Shown: in pieces, positions 1 through 7,206 of the stretch
Layout: each line of letters opens with the position of its first letter
Numbering within the stretch: position 1 is the stretch's first letter
NCBI GenBank assembly: GCA_031282125.1
Contig: JAITEH010000008.1
Coordinates: 1 to 13,547 of the forward strand
Reading direction: 5' to 3'
DNA length: 13,547 nucleotides
Source of the DNA: Campylobacteraceae bacterium
GTDB lineage: Bacteria > Campylobacterota > Campylobacteria > Campylobacterales > Campylobacteraceae
The notes under the pieces: generated by a model
The model's database searches: none
The model's input: only the letters and a program-made list of their open reading frames with translations
Told to the model about the DNA's origin: nothing
Position numbers and translations under genes: made by a program

Positions 1-1
1 T

Positions 2-118
2 GAAGCGAATTTTATATTTCCTATCTCTTCGGCGACAAATTTTAACATTAAAGCATTGATTTTCGCACTAAGCACTATTTTAAAAGAGGCAAAAGATGAA
101 AAAACGCATAGTGATTAA
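2..118 (+). CDS. obgE: Obg family GTPase, C-terminal end only (partial)
   Basis: An open frame enters from the left edge, reads 38 codons and stops with TAA at 116-118. The fragment contains PISSATNFNIKAL, which fits the G5 region (guanine-base contact) and the final helix of Obg/CgtA GTPases. Obg is a ribosome-associated GTPase linked to 50S assembly. Only the end of the G domain is present, so the Obg fold and the G1-G4 motifs cannot be seen. The frame overlaps the start of proB by 23 nt, which points to co-transcription and coupled translation. The obg-proB order is typical of Campylobacterota such as C. jejuni. The call rests on a short piece plus that gene order. Confidence 0.72.
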   Translation, partial: EANFIFPISSATNFNIKALIFALSTILKEAKDEKTHSD

Positions 119-869
119 AGTAGGAACGCATATTATAGCGGCCGACGACGGGAAACTATGTACTTCAAGATTTGAAAAACTTGTCGAATTTTTATCGCTT
201 GTTATGGACAAACATGAGGTTATTTTAGTAAGTTCGGGCGCAGTTGCAACTGGATTTTCAAAGATAAAATTAGACAAAAAAATCGTCTCCAACAAGCAAG
301 CCTTGGCCGCAATCGGACAGCCTTATCTTGTGCAATACTACAATGAATTTTTACAAAAACACGGCAAATTCGGAGCGCAGATTTTATTAGTATCTGACGA
401 TTTTGACTCAAGAAAGCGAACGCAGGCGGCGCGCGATGCAGTAAATACGCTTTTGAAAAACAACATCCTGCCTATAATAAACGAAAATGACTCCACAGCA
501 GTCGAAGAGCTTGTATTTGGAGACAATGATCAATTGTCCGCATACGCCGCGCACTTTTTTGACGCTGATTTACTGGTAATCTTATCCGACATCAACGGAT
601 ACTATGACGCCGACCCAAAAGAGGATAAAAACGCAAAATTGATACTACATGTAGATAAGATAGATGAGAGTAAACTGTGTCAAAATATAAATGTCGGCTC
701 AAAATTTAGCACAGGCGGTATCGTAACAAAACTAAAAGCGGCTGACTTTTTACTCAAAAACAACCGCTCAATGTTTTTGGCAAACGGATTTGATTTAAGC
801 GATGTCAAAAATTTTGTTTTAGAAGGTAAACACAGCGGCGGAACGCTGTTTGCTCCAAAAAAACTCTAA
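96..869 (+). CDS. proB: Glutamate 5-kinase, short form without PUA domain
   Basis: This enzyme phosphorylates L-glutamate with ATP to gamma-glutamyl phosphate, the first step of proline synthesis in the cytoplasm. The 257-residue protein is an amino-acid-kinase fold throughout. Visible motifs are KVGT at 8-11 (phosphate-binding lysine and glycine), SSGAV at 46-50, NENDS at 129-133, FGDND at 141-145, SDINGYYDADP at 164-174 and STGGIVTKLKAA at 205-216. It ends just after GGTLFAP, so the C-terminal PUA domain of the roughly 367-residue E. coli enzyme is missing. That short form is known from several lineages, including Campylobacterota. The ATG is supported by AGAGG about 6 nt upstream and by the motif at residue 8. 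It overlaps obgE by 23 nt and ends 10 nt before fmt. The partner gene proA is not in this window. Confidence 0.96.
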   Translation: MKKRIVIKVGTHIIAADDGKLCTSRFEKLVEFLSLVMDKHEVILVSSGAVATGFSKIKLDKKIVSNKQALAAIGQPYLVQYYNEFLQKHGKFGAQILLVSDDFDSRKRTQAARDAVNTLLKNNILPIINENDSTAVEELVFGDNDQLSAYAAHFFDADLLVILSDINGYYDADPKEDKNAKLILHVDKIDESKLCQNINVGSKFSTGGIVTKLKAADFLLKNNRSMFLANGFDLSDVKNFVLEGKHSGGTLFAPKKL

Positions 870-879
870 GGCTTGCGGC

Positions 880-1803
880 ATGAAAAAACTGCGCATAGTC
901 TTCATGGGTACTCCATCTTATGCGACGACCATTTTAAAAGCTTTAGTTGAAGCTGGCGATATAGAAGTTTGCGCGCTTTTCACACAGCCAGACAAAAAAT
1001 CAGGACGCGGGCAAGCCTTAAACGCTCCTCATATAAAGCAATTTGTCCATGATAACAATCTAAAATTAGACATTTTTCAGCCAGAGAGTATAAAAAACAG
1101 CGCCACAGCAGAGCATATCGCATCATTAAAGCCTGATTTTATAATTGTCGCGGCGTACGGGAAGATACTGCCCTCGTCTATCTTACAAATAGCTCCATGT
1201 ATCAATCTCCACGCATCCTTGCTTCCAAAATACAGAGGTGCCAGCCCTATCCAGCAAGCCATACTAAATAACGATATTTACAGCGGCGTTACTGCGATGA
1301 AGATGAATGAAGGTCTTGATACGGGCGAAATGCTTGGGTTTAGCTATGTGTTTATAAAAGATTTAAACTCCGACGCGCTTTTTGATTTGCTCTCAAAAAA
1401 GGCTGCGGATTTGACGCTGAAAGTTATCCGCTCTTATCAAAATCTACTTCATGTAAAACAAAATGACGCTCTTAGCTCAAAAACTACGAAAATATCAAAA
1501 GAGAACGGAGAGGTGGATTTTAGCCTCACATGCAAGGAGTTAAGACAAAAACTGCTCGCATTTACGCCATGGCCGGGAGTTTTTTTATCAAATGGGCTAA
1601 AACTTAAATCTTTTGAGTGCGAAGAGGTAAATCATAACCTTAGTATTGGCATTATCGCGCAAATAACCAAAAAAGAGGTATTTGTAACATGCGCCGACGG
1701 ATATGTAAAACTCTCTCGCGTAGCCGCCGCCTCAAAGCAAGAGATAGATGCCCTCTCGTATATAAACGGAAAAAGGATAAGCGTTGGAGATACATTTTAT
1801 TGA
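880..1803 (+). CDS. fmt: Methionyl-tRNA formyltransferase
   Basis: Fmt transfers a formyl group from 10-formyltetrahydrofolate to Met-tRNAfMet for translation initiation. The protein is 307 residues, the usual family length. MKKLRIVFMGTP at 1-12 is the Rossmann-like N-terminus. NLHASLLPKYRGASP at 109-123 and GLDTGE at 145-150 carry the Asn-His-Asp catalytic set of formyltransferases (N109, H111, D147). The C-terminal third (about 205-307) is the OB-like tRNA-binding domain, with the FTPWPG motif near its start. I chose the ATG at 880 because the conserved protein begins there and TAAGG lies 9 nt upstream. A TTG at 850 in the same frame would add ten non-conserved residues and overlap proB. 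The last 20 nt overlap birA. Confidence 0.97.
   Translation: MKKLRIVFMGTPSYATTILKALVEAGDIEVCALFTQPDKKSGRGQALNAPHIKQFVHDNNLKLDIFQPESIKNSATAEHIASLKPDFIIVAAYGKILPSSILQIAPCINLHASLLPKYRGASPIQQAILNNDIYSGVTAMKMNEGLDTGEMLGFSYVFIKDLNSDALFDLLSKKAADLTLKVIRSYQNLLHVKQNDALSSKTTKISKENGEVDFSLTCKELRQKLLAFTPWPGVFLSNGLKLKSFECEEVNHNLSIGIIAQITKKEVFVTCADGYVKLSRVAAASKQEIDALSYINGKRISVGDTFY
1773..1777 (+). promoter_or_regulatory. Shine-Dalgarno AAGGA for the TTG start of birA
   Basis: AAGGA sits 6 nt before TTG at 1784, inside the end of fmt. It supports the unusual start codon, because the residues that follow (IDSTHTWL) are the conserved beginning of biotin ligases and no ATG is available nearby upstream. Confidence 0.6.
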
Positions 1804-2419
1804 TGAGATAGATTCTACTCATACATGGCTGTGCGATGCCGTAAAAAACGGCGATATATCAGAGCCTTTCGCGCTGTACGCAAAAATCCAAAACGACGGC
1901 ATAGGAAGCAGAGGCAACTCATGGCAAGGTTATGAAGGAAATCTCTTTTTAAGTTTCGCCCTGCCCGCTCATCTACTGCCTGATGACTTGCCGCACGCTT
2001 CTACGACTATCTATTTTTCACAGCTTTTAGTCGAACTTCTAAGACGAAAAGGCTCTTTGGTGCGGCTTAAATGGCCTAACGACTTTTATCTGGACGATAA
2101 AAAAATCGGCGGAGCTCTCAGTGCAAAAATAAAAAACTTTTTTGTCTTCTCCGTAGGAATAAATCTTAAACACGCGAACAAAGAGCACGGCGTGCTTGAT
2201 ATAGCGATAATGCCAAAAGAGCTTGTGGACGATTTTATCCCCTCTTTACAAGATTTTCCCTCATGGAAGCAGATTTTTAGTAAATATAAGTTAGAATTTC
2301 AGTTCAGTCAAAAATTTTGCGTCCATATAGGCGATAAGTTGGTCTCTCTGGCGCAAGCGAGACTTAACCCTGACGGGTCAATAGAGATAGAAGGTAAAAA
2401 GGTATATAGTTTAAGATGA
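1784..2419 (+). CDS. birA: Biotin--[acetyl-CoA-carboxylase] ligase, catalytic form only
   Basis: This ligase makes biotinyl-5'-AMP and attaches biotin to the biotin carboxyl carrier protein of acetyl-CoA carboxylase or related carboxylases. The 211-residue protein starts directly in the catalytic domain. Visible motifs are IDSTHTWL (9-16), the biotin/ATP loop GIGSRGNSW (39-47), KWPND (96-100), the catalytic-lysine region KKIGG (106-110) and GINL (125-128). A shortened C-terminal cap domain follows. It lacks the N-terminal winged helix of E. coli BirA (about 320 residues), so it is probably not a transcriptional repressor. The TTG start is backed by AAGGA 6 nt upstream. It overlaps fmt by 20 nt, and its stop shares an ATGA junction with parA. 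Confidence 0.93.
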   Translation: MEIHFIDEIDSTHTWLCDAVKNGDISEPFALYAKIQNDGIGSRGNSWQGYEGNLFLSFALPAHLLPDDLPHASTTIYFSQLLVELLRRKGSLVRLKWPNDFYLDDKKIGGALSAKIKNFFVFSVGINLKHANKEHGVLDIAIMPKELVDDFIPSLQDFPSWKQIFSKYKLEFQFSQKFCVHIGDKLVSLAQARLNPDGSIEIEGKKVYSLR

Positions 2420-3198
2420 GCGAAGTTATCACTATAGCTAACCAAAAAGGTGGGGTTGGCAAAACTACCACTGCTATCAATCTATCTGCCGCACTTGCTA
2501 TGGCAGGCAAAAAAGTACTGCTTATAGACATTGATCCTCAATCAAATGCCACTACTGGACTTGGTTTTCGCAATAATTATGAATTCAATATTTACCATGT
2601 TCTCATAGGACGCAAAAAACTCTCCCAAATACTACTTAAAACAGATATTAAAAACCTCTTTTTTGCTCCGTCGAACATAGGACTTGTGGGCATAGAGAAA
2701 GAGTTTTACGACAATAACACAAAAGAACGTGAACTTATACTTAAAAACGCTATCAATGAGATAAAAAACGATTATGATTTTATCCTTGTGGATTCGCCTC
2801 CAGCTCTTGGCAGTATCACTATAAATGCTCTTAGCGCGGCGGATTCGGTTATCATTCCTATCCAGTGCGAATTTTACGCATTAGAGGGTCTAGCACAGCT
2901 TTTAAATACTATAAAACTTATCAAAAAAACCATCAATCCGCCCCTTGAAATCAAAGGGTTTTTACCGACAATGTTTACCACTCAAAACAATCTTTCCCGC
3001 CAAGTCGTAGCAGATTTACAGCAGCACTTTAAAAGTAAACTATTTTTAGATAAAAACGGCGAAGCTCTTGTGGTGATCCCGCGAAATGTAAAATTAGCAG
3101 AATCCCCAAGTTTTGGCAAGCCGATAATACTATACGACGATAAATCGCCGGGGTCAATCGCTTATCAAGATCTCGCATATTCTATTTTGGCAGGTTAG
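2416..3198 (+). CDS. parA: Chromosome partitioning ATPase ParA (Soj)
   Basis: ParA is a dimerising, DNA-binding ATPase that moves ParB-bound origins apart during chromosome segregation. The 260-residue protein begins almost at once with the deviant Walker A motif KGGVGKTTT (11-19), which carries the signature lysine K11. LLIDIDPQSNATTGLG follows at 35-50 (Walker A'), then the Walker B strand FILVDSPP (122-129). There is no N-terminal helix-turn-helix, so this is a short chromosomal Soj-type ParA and not a plasmid type Ia protein. ATG at 2416 overlaps the birA stop by 4 nt (ATGA), a sign of coupled translation. parB follows after 7 nt. The length and linkage to parB make the MinD or cobyrinate-synthase alternatives unlikely. 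Confidence 0.96.
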   Translation: MSEVITIANQKGGVGKTTTAINLSAALAMAGKKVLLIDIDPQSNATTGLGFRNNYEFNIYHVLIGRKKLSQILLKTDIKNLFFAPSNIGLVGIEKEFYDNNTKERELILKNAINEIKNDYDFILVDSPPALGSITINALSAADSVIIPIQCEFYALEGLAQLLNTIKLIKKTINPPLEIKGFLPTMFTTQNNLSRQVVADLQQHFKSKLFLDKNGEALVVIPRNVKLAESPSFGKPIILYDDKSPGSIAYQDLAYSILAG

Positions 3199-3205
3199 GA
3201 ACAGT

Positions 3206-4066
3206 ATGGCAAAACAAGCATTAGGAAGAGGTTTAAGCGCAATTTTCGAAGACGTGGAAGAGGCTTACAAACAAGAGTTTCAACAAGATAACTCAAGAGT
3301 GCAAGAGATAGATATAGACAAAATTAAGCCAAACCCATATCAGCCAAGACTTACTTTCAAAGAAGATGCGCTGAAAGATTTGGCGGCTTCCATCAAAAAA
3401 CACGGACTTTTACAGCCTATACTTGTCATAAAAAAAGACGACGGTTTCATGCTTTTGGCAGGTGAGAGACGTATGCGCGCCAGCCAAATAGCAGGTTTCA
3501 CGACTATTAAAGCTATCATCGCAGATTATGAGTCCGAAAAACTTCGCGAATTAGCTCTTATCGAAAATATCCAAAGAGAAGATTTAAATCCCATAGAGCT
3601 TGGGCGCGCATATCAAGAACTTATAGACGAGTACAATATAACGCAAGACGGACTTTCCGAAATCATACACAAATCCAGAGCGCAGATAACAAACACCATA
3701 AGACTTTTATCGCTCTCAGACAGAACCAAACAGCTTATAGCGGAAAATAAAATCTCTCAAGGACATGCAAAAGTTATTGTAGGACTTGACGCTATCGATG
3801 AAGAGACGATAGTAAATACGATTTTGGGTCAAAGATTAAGCGTAAGAGAGACGGAAAATCTCGTCAAACAGCTCAAAGTAAATCCTTTATCATTGAAAAA
3901 AAAGCGCCAAGAAGCGGCGGTAGTACATCCGTCGTTGCAGGCAATACAAAATAAAATAGCCAACATAGGTCTAAAAGCCAAGGCAACAAAAGAGAGTTTG
4001 ACTATAAATTTTAAAAATAGTAAAGAGATGGAGAACTTTTTAGCGCGCATAAAAGAGTGGGAATAA
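3206..4066 (+). CDS. parB: Chromosome partitioning protein ParB (Spo0J)
   Basis: ParB binds parS sites, spreads on DNA as a CTP-dependent clamp and stimulates ParA. The 286-residue protein has a basic N-terminus with GRGLSAIF (7-14), the ParA-contact element. Next come NPYQPR (43-48), the CTP-binding GERRMRA box (86-92) and ENIQR (120-124). A helix-turn-helix covering about 145-168 (ITQDGLSEIIHKS onward) should read parS. A lysine-rich linker near 230-236 leads to the C-terminal dimerisation domain. The start has AGGA 5 nt upstream, overlapping the parA stop codon. It is the last gene before a 131-nt gap, so it probably closes the obgE-to-parB operon. A possible divergent ParB site lies directly after the stop. 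Confidence 0.96.
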   Translation: MAKQALGRGLSAIFEDVEEAYKQEFQQDNSRVQEIDIDKIKPNPYQPRLTFKEDALKDLAASIKKHGLLQPILVIKKDDGFMLLAGERRMRASQIAGFTTIKAIIADYESEKLRELALIENIQREDLNPIELGRAYQELIDEYNITQDGLSEIIHKSRAQITNTIRLLSLSDRTKQLIAENKISQGHAKVIVGLDAIDEETIVNTILGQRLSVRETENLVKQLKVNPLSLKKKRQEAAVVHPSLQAIQNKIANIGLKAKATKESLTINFKNSKEMENFLARIKEWE

Positions 4067-4068
4067 TT

Positions 4069-4080
4069 TTTACGTGTAAA
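4069..4080 (+). other. Short imperfect palindrome after parB
   Basis: TTTAC-GT-GTAAA lies 2 nt after the parB stop. The two 5-nt arms are perfect inverted repeats around a 2-nt centre. Laid against the widespread parS consensus TGTTTCACGTGAAACA, the surrounding 16 nt match at about 10 positions, including the ACGTG core. The hairpin loop would be too small for a terminator. A ParB or other protein-binding site is possible but unproven. Confidence 0.25.
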
Positions 4081-4090
4081 TTTAATAAAG

Positions 4091-4114
4091 TTTTTTTGTT
4101 TTAAATGGTACAAT
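4091..4114 (+). promoter_or_regulatory. Extended -10 promoter of the ATP synthase operon
   Basis: TGG precedes TACAAT at 4109-4114, giving an extended -10 (TGnTAcAAT). A seven-T run at 4091-4097 lies upstream and no TTGACA-like -35 is visible. T-rich upstream DNA with a strong -10 and a weak or absent -35 is the known style of sigma-70 promoters in Campylobacterota. Transcription would start near 4121, giving a leader of roughly 75-80 nt before atpF'. A second, nearly identical element (TGGTAGAAT) stands before pal. Confidence 0.62.
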
Positions 4115-4156
4115 CCTACCTTTTAATCCGCTTCTTCTTTGTGGCGTATAAAAAAG

Positions 4157-4168
4157 AGGTTTTAACCT
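4157..4168 (+). repeat. Small inverted repeat in the atp leader
   Basis: AGGTT-TT-AACCT is a perfect 5-nt inverted repeat with a 2-nt centre in the untranslated leader, about 36 nt after the predicted start of transcription and 16 nt before the Shine-Dalgarno. A stable hairpin with so small a loop is doubtful, so an operator half-site pair or chance are both possible. Confidence 0.25.
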
Positions 4169-4197
4169 TACACATATAAAAATAAGGAGAATACTTT

Positions 4198-4620
4198 ATG
4201 CTGGATATGAATCTTGTGTTGTTGCTCTCAACGGCAGTGCTGTTTTTGGCCCTGATTGTTGTTCTCAACAAAATCCTCTACAAACCTCTGCTTGATTTCA
4301 TTGATAACAGAAACAATTTAATCAAAAAAGATTTGGAGAGTGCGGCTAAGAATGCCGATGATGTCAGCGTTTATTATGAAGAGGCAAACCAAATCATACT
4401 CGACGCTAAAAATGAAGTGGCATCTAAGCGTATAGAGCTTTTAGCTTCCGCTCATGCAGACGCTGAAAAAAAGCTTGAAGCAAAAAAAAGCAAGCTTGAG
4501 GCTGAATACGGCGAATTTATCAAAACGCTTGAGAGTGAAAAAGTTGAGCTCAAAAACGCTTTGAAAAGTCAAATGCCGCTCTTTAGAGAAGCTGTTAAAG
4601 CTAAACTTAGCAAGATATAG
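4198..4620 (+). CDS. atpF': ATP synthase F0 subunit b' (stator stalk)
   Basis: This is one half of the peripheral stalk that holds F1 still against rotation. The 140-residue protein has one N-terminal membrane helix (about 5-24) followed by KILYKPLLDFIDNR at 25-38, the typical start of the cytoplasmic b-type helix. A long charged coiled coil rich in Glu, Lys and Ala runs to the end. A second b-type gene follows directly, and b/b' pairs form heterodimers in cyanobacteria, chloroplasts and Campylobacterota. ATG at 4198 has a strong AAGGAG 8 nt upstream. An ATG three codons later is possible but more poorly spaced. As first gene of the atp operon it sits behind the predicted promoter at 4109-4114. 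Whether b or b' is the better name is by position and length. Confidence 0.88.
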   Translation: MLDMNLVLLLSTAVLFLALIVVLNKILYKPLLDFIDNRNNLIKKDLESAAKNADDVSVYYEEANQIILDAKNEVASKRIELLASAHADAEKKLEAKKSKLEAEYGEFIKTLESEKVELKNALKSQMPLFREAVKAKLSKI

Positions 4621-4629
4621 GAGAAGAGT

Positions 4630-5136
4630 ATGTTACGATATATTATATTATTTGCTTTTCCCGTATTGGTATTCGCAAGCGGCAGCGGCGGTGAAACGGA
4701 TATATTTCCAAGAACCGTAAACTTCCTTTTATTCGCAGGGCTTTTATACTATTTGCTGGCAAATATTGTCAAAAACTTTTTCAAAAGCAGAAAAAATTCT
4801 ATTGCAGATAGATTAAATGCCATTCAAGACAAACTAAAAGAGTCCAAAAAGCAAAAAACCGAAGCTTTGGAAAAAGTTGAAGAAGCTAAAGTAAATGCTA
4901 AAGCGCTCCTTGTAACATCTGAAAAAGAGAATAAAATGATGCTTGCCAAAATCTCATCGGATTTGGTATTGGAGCTCGAAAATCTTGAAAAAACCAATCA
5001 GGAACAGATGGATATAGAAAGACGCAAAATGGTGCGCGCAGTTGTAAACGAAGTGCTCTGTGAACTTTTTACCGAAGAGTCTATCGCTATCGATAGAGAT
5101 AAATTTATCAATATTATTCTTAAAAAGGTAGCATAA
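4630..5136 (+). CDS. atpF: ATP synthase F0 subunit b, with signal-like N-terminus
   Basis: This is the second peripheral-stalk subunit, expected to pair with b'. The 168-residue protein has two hydrophobic stretches. The first, at 3-16, follows a short positive N-terminus and ends VFASGSGG, which resembles a signal peptide with cleavage after residue 16. The second, at about 29-47 (TVNFLLFAGLLYYLLANIV), is the normal b-subunit membrane helix and is followed by a long Glu/Lys-rich coiled coil to the end. Cleavage would leave a short periplasmic N-tail, which matches the usual N-out, C-in topology of b subunits. Related Campylobacterota b subunits have a similar leader, from memory. GGAGAAGAG lies just upstream of ATG at 4630. 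The stop overlaps the atpH start by 1 nt (TAATG). Confidence 0.92.
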   Translation: MLRYIILFAFPVLVFASGSGGETDIFPRTVNFLLFAGLLYYLLANIVKNFFKSRKNSIADRLNAIQDKLKESKKQKTEALEKVEEAKVNAKALLVTSEKENKMMLAKISSDLVLELENLEKTNQEQMDIERRKMVRAVVNEVLCELFTEESIAIDRDKFINIILKKVA

Positions 5137-5660
5137 TGAAAATAGCAAAAAGATATGTAAAAGCCCTTTTGGAATCATTTGACGCTACAGATTTGATTGA
5201 TTTGGTAAATGAGCTGAAAAATCTAAGCGAAGCTTTTGCTTCATCAAAATTTACAACGATTTTATCAACTCCTGATATCAGCAAAAAAGATAAAACTGAC
5301 TTTGTACTCTCACTTTTGAAAAACAAAGACAAAAGGCTGGTAAATTTCATAAGCCTTTTGGGAGAGAACAAAAGACTTTTACTTTTAAAAGCGATATACG
5401 AAGAGTTGGAATTTCAAATATCTCTTAGAAACAACCGTTTCAACGGGAAAATTTATGCAGGTTTTGATGTAGATAAAAAGCAGGTAGAGAGCTTGCAAAA
5501 AAGCTTCAGCGAAAAATTTGGCGCACAGATTAATCTTGATACATGCAAATCAAATTATTCGGGCATAAAAATCCAAATTGACGATATTGGAGTTGAGACG
5601 AGTTTCTCGCTTGACAGATTAAAAGCTCAGATGACCGAGCACATACTTAAAGCAATATAA
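5136..5660 (+). CDS. atpH: ATP synthase F1 subunit delta
   Basis: Delta (OSCP-type) caps the alpha3beta3 head and joins it to the b/b' stalk. The 174-residue protein opens with KRYVKALLES (5-14), the common start of the N-terminal six-helix domain that contacts alpha. It ends with a beta-hairpin and helix around GIKIQIDDIG (143-152) and SLDRLKAQM (158-166), the conserved C-terminal delta signature that binds subunit b. Length is normal for the family. Its ATG shares one base with the atpF stop, so translation is probably coupled. atpA starts 22 nt after its stop. Confidence 0.95.
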   Translation: MKIAKRYVKALLESFDATDLIDLVNELKNLSEAFASSKFTTILSTPDISKKDKTDFVLSLLKNKDKRLVNFISLLGENKRLLLLKAIYEELEFQISLRNNRFNGKIYAGFDVDKKQVESLQKSFSEKFGAQINLDTCKSNYSGIKIQIDDIGVETSFSLDRLKAQMTEHILKAI

Positions 5661-5668
5661 AAAGAATT

Positions 5669-5674
5669 AAGGAG
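5669..5674 (+). promoter_or_regulatory. Shine-Dalgarno AAGGAG for the GTG start of atpA
   Basis: A full AAGGAG lies 8 nt before GTG at 5683. It fixes the non-ATG start: the conserved protein begins immediately after it ([14 protein letters not shown]), and no in-frame ATG precedes it in the gap. Confidence 0.7.
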
Positions 5675-5682
5675 TAATAAAA

Positions 5683-7203
5683 GTGGCAACTAAAATTAAA
5701 GCGGACGAAATTAGCTCTATCATAAAAGAGAGAATTGATAACTTTAATCTCAGTGTAAATGTTGAAGAGACAGGCAAGGTTATAGCAGTAGCCGACGGTG
5801 TTGCAAATGTTTACGGACTGAATAATATTATGGCAGGCGAAATGGTAGAGTTTGAGAACGGTGAACGAGGATTGGCATTGAACCTTGAAGAGTCAAGCGC
5901 AGGAATCGTTGTTCTTGGTAAAAGCGACGGTATTTTTGAGGGTTCATCTGTCAAAAGATTGGGCAGACTTTTGCAAGTTCCGGTCGGCGACTCTCTAATA
6001 GGACGCGTTGTAAATTCGCTTGGCGACCCTATCGACGCAAAAGGACCTATTGAGACAAAAGAGAGTAGATTTGTCGAAGAGAAGGCTCCTGGCATTATGG
6101 CAAGAAAATCCGTTCATGAGCCTTTACAGACAGGTCTTAAAGCTATTGATGCGCTTGTTCCGATTGGACGCGGACAAAGAGAGCTTATCATAGGCGACAG
6201 ACAAACAGGCAAAACTACAGTTGCCGTTGATACCATTATCAACCAAAAGGGACAAAATGTTATCTGTATATATGTAGCTGTAGGTCAAAAACAATCGACA
6301 GTGGCGCAAGTCGTTAAAAAACTTGAAGAGCATGGAGCTATGGAATATACGATTATCGTAAATGCGGGCGCAAGCGATTCCGCCGCACTTCAATATCTTG
6401 CTCCGTATGCGGGCGTTACGATGGGCGAATACTTCAGAGATAATTCGCGCCACGCGCTTATTATTTATGATGATTTGACAAAACACGCTATCGCTTACCG
6501 CGAAATGTCTTTGATTTTAAGAAGACCTCCGGGACGCGAAGCATATCCTGGAGATGTATTTTATCTTCACTCAAGATTGTTAGAAAGAGCTTCAAAACTA
6601 AACGACGAACTGGGAGCTGGTTCATTGACCGCGCTTCCTATCATAGAAACGCAAGCGGGCGACGTTTCGGCATATATCCCTACAAACGTTATATCTATAA
6701 CAGACGGTCAGATATTCCTTGAAACGGACTTGTTCAATTCAGGTATCCGCCCTGCTATTAACGTAGGCTTATCAGTATCAAGAGTCGGCGGCGCCGCTCA
6801 AATCAAAGCAACAAAACAAGTTTCAGGCACGCTTAGACTTGACCTTGCCCAATACAGAGAGCTTCAAGCATTTGCGCAATTTGCGAGCGATTTGGACGAA
6901 GCAAGCAGAAAACAGCTTGAACGCGGACAAAGAATGGTCGAGCTTTTGAAACAGCCTCCATACTCTCCTCTTGCAGTTGAAAAACAAGTTGTCATTATAT
7001 ATGCAGGTGCAAAGGGATTTTTGGACGACGTTGCAACAAGCGATATCAGTAAATTTGAAAATGAACTATATCCGTTCATCGAAGCAAAATACCCTGATAT
7101 TTTGGAGCAAATCAGAACTAAAAAGGTACTTGACAAAGACATTGAAGATACTTTAAAGAAAGCATTGAATGATTTCAAAACTACCTTTGCAGTTAAAGGA
7201 TAG
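5683..7203 (+). CDS. atpA: ATP synthase F1 subunit alpha
   Basis: Alpha forms the non-catalytic nucleotide-binding sites of the F1 hexamer and supplies the arginine finger to the catalytic sites. The 506-residue protein has the N-terminal delta-contact helix (1-20), a beta-barrel domain to about 95 and the P-loop GDRQTGKT at 171-178. The Walker B strand ALIIYDD spans 258-264, and [10 protein letters not shown] at 364-373 carries the arginine finger R367. The C-terminal helical domain includes [17 protein letters not shown]. All are intact and the length is normal. The start codon is GTG with AAGGAG 8 nt upstream. atpG begins 3 nt after the stop. The sequence resembles Sulfurimonas-type AtpA as I remember it. 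Confidence 0.98.
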   Translation: MATKIKADEISSIIKERIDNFNLSVNVEETGKVIAVADGVANVYGLNNIMAGEMVEFENGERGLALNLEESSAGIVVLGKSDGIFEGSSVKRLGRLLQVPVGDSLIGRVVNSLGDPIDAKGPIETKESRFVEEKAPGIMARKSVHEPLQTGLKAIDALVPIGRGQRELIIGDRQTGKTTVAVDTIINQKGQNVICIYVAVGQKQSTVAQVVKKLEEHGAMEYTIIVNAGASDSAALQYLAPYAGVTMGEYFRDNSRHALIIYDDLTKHAIAYREMSLILRRPPGREAYPGDVFYLHSRLLERASKLNDELGAGSLTALPIIETQAGDVSAYIPTNVISITDGQIFLETDLFNSGIRPAINVGLSVSRVGGAAQIKATKQVSGTLRLDLAQYRELQAFAQFASDLDEASRKQLERGQRMVELLKQPPYSPLAVEKQVVIIYAGAKGFLDDVATSDISKFENELYPFIEAKYPDILEQIRTKKVLDKDIEDTLKKALNDFKTTFAVKG

Positions 7204-7206
7204 AGC

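Noticed and set aside
850..879. Earlier TTG start for fmt that would extend it by ten residues
   Set aside because: The conserved Fmt N-terminus begins at ATG 880 with TAAGG upstream. The extension is not conserved-looking and would overlap proB.
3490..3505. GTTTCACG inside parB, which equals one half of the parS consensus
   Set aside because: The other half-site (TGAAAC) is absent, and the bases are explained by conserved ParB codons (AGFTT).
4067..4100. Rho-independent terminator after parB
   Set aside because: The only stem here is 5 bp with a 2-nt centre, and the T7 run lies about 10 nt beyond it. No credible terminator hairpin is formed.
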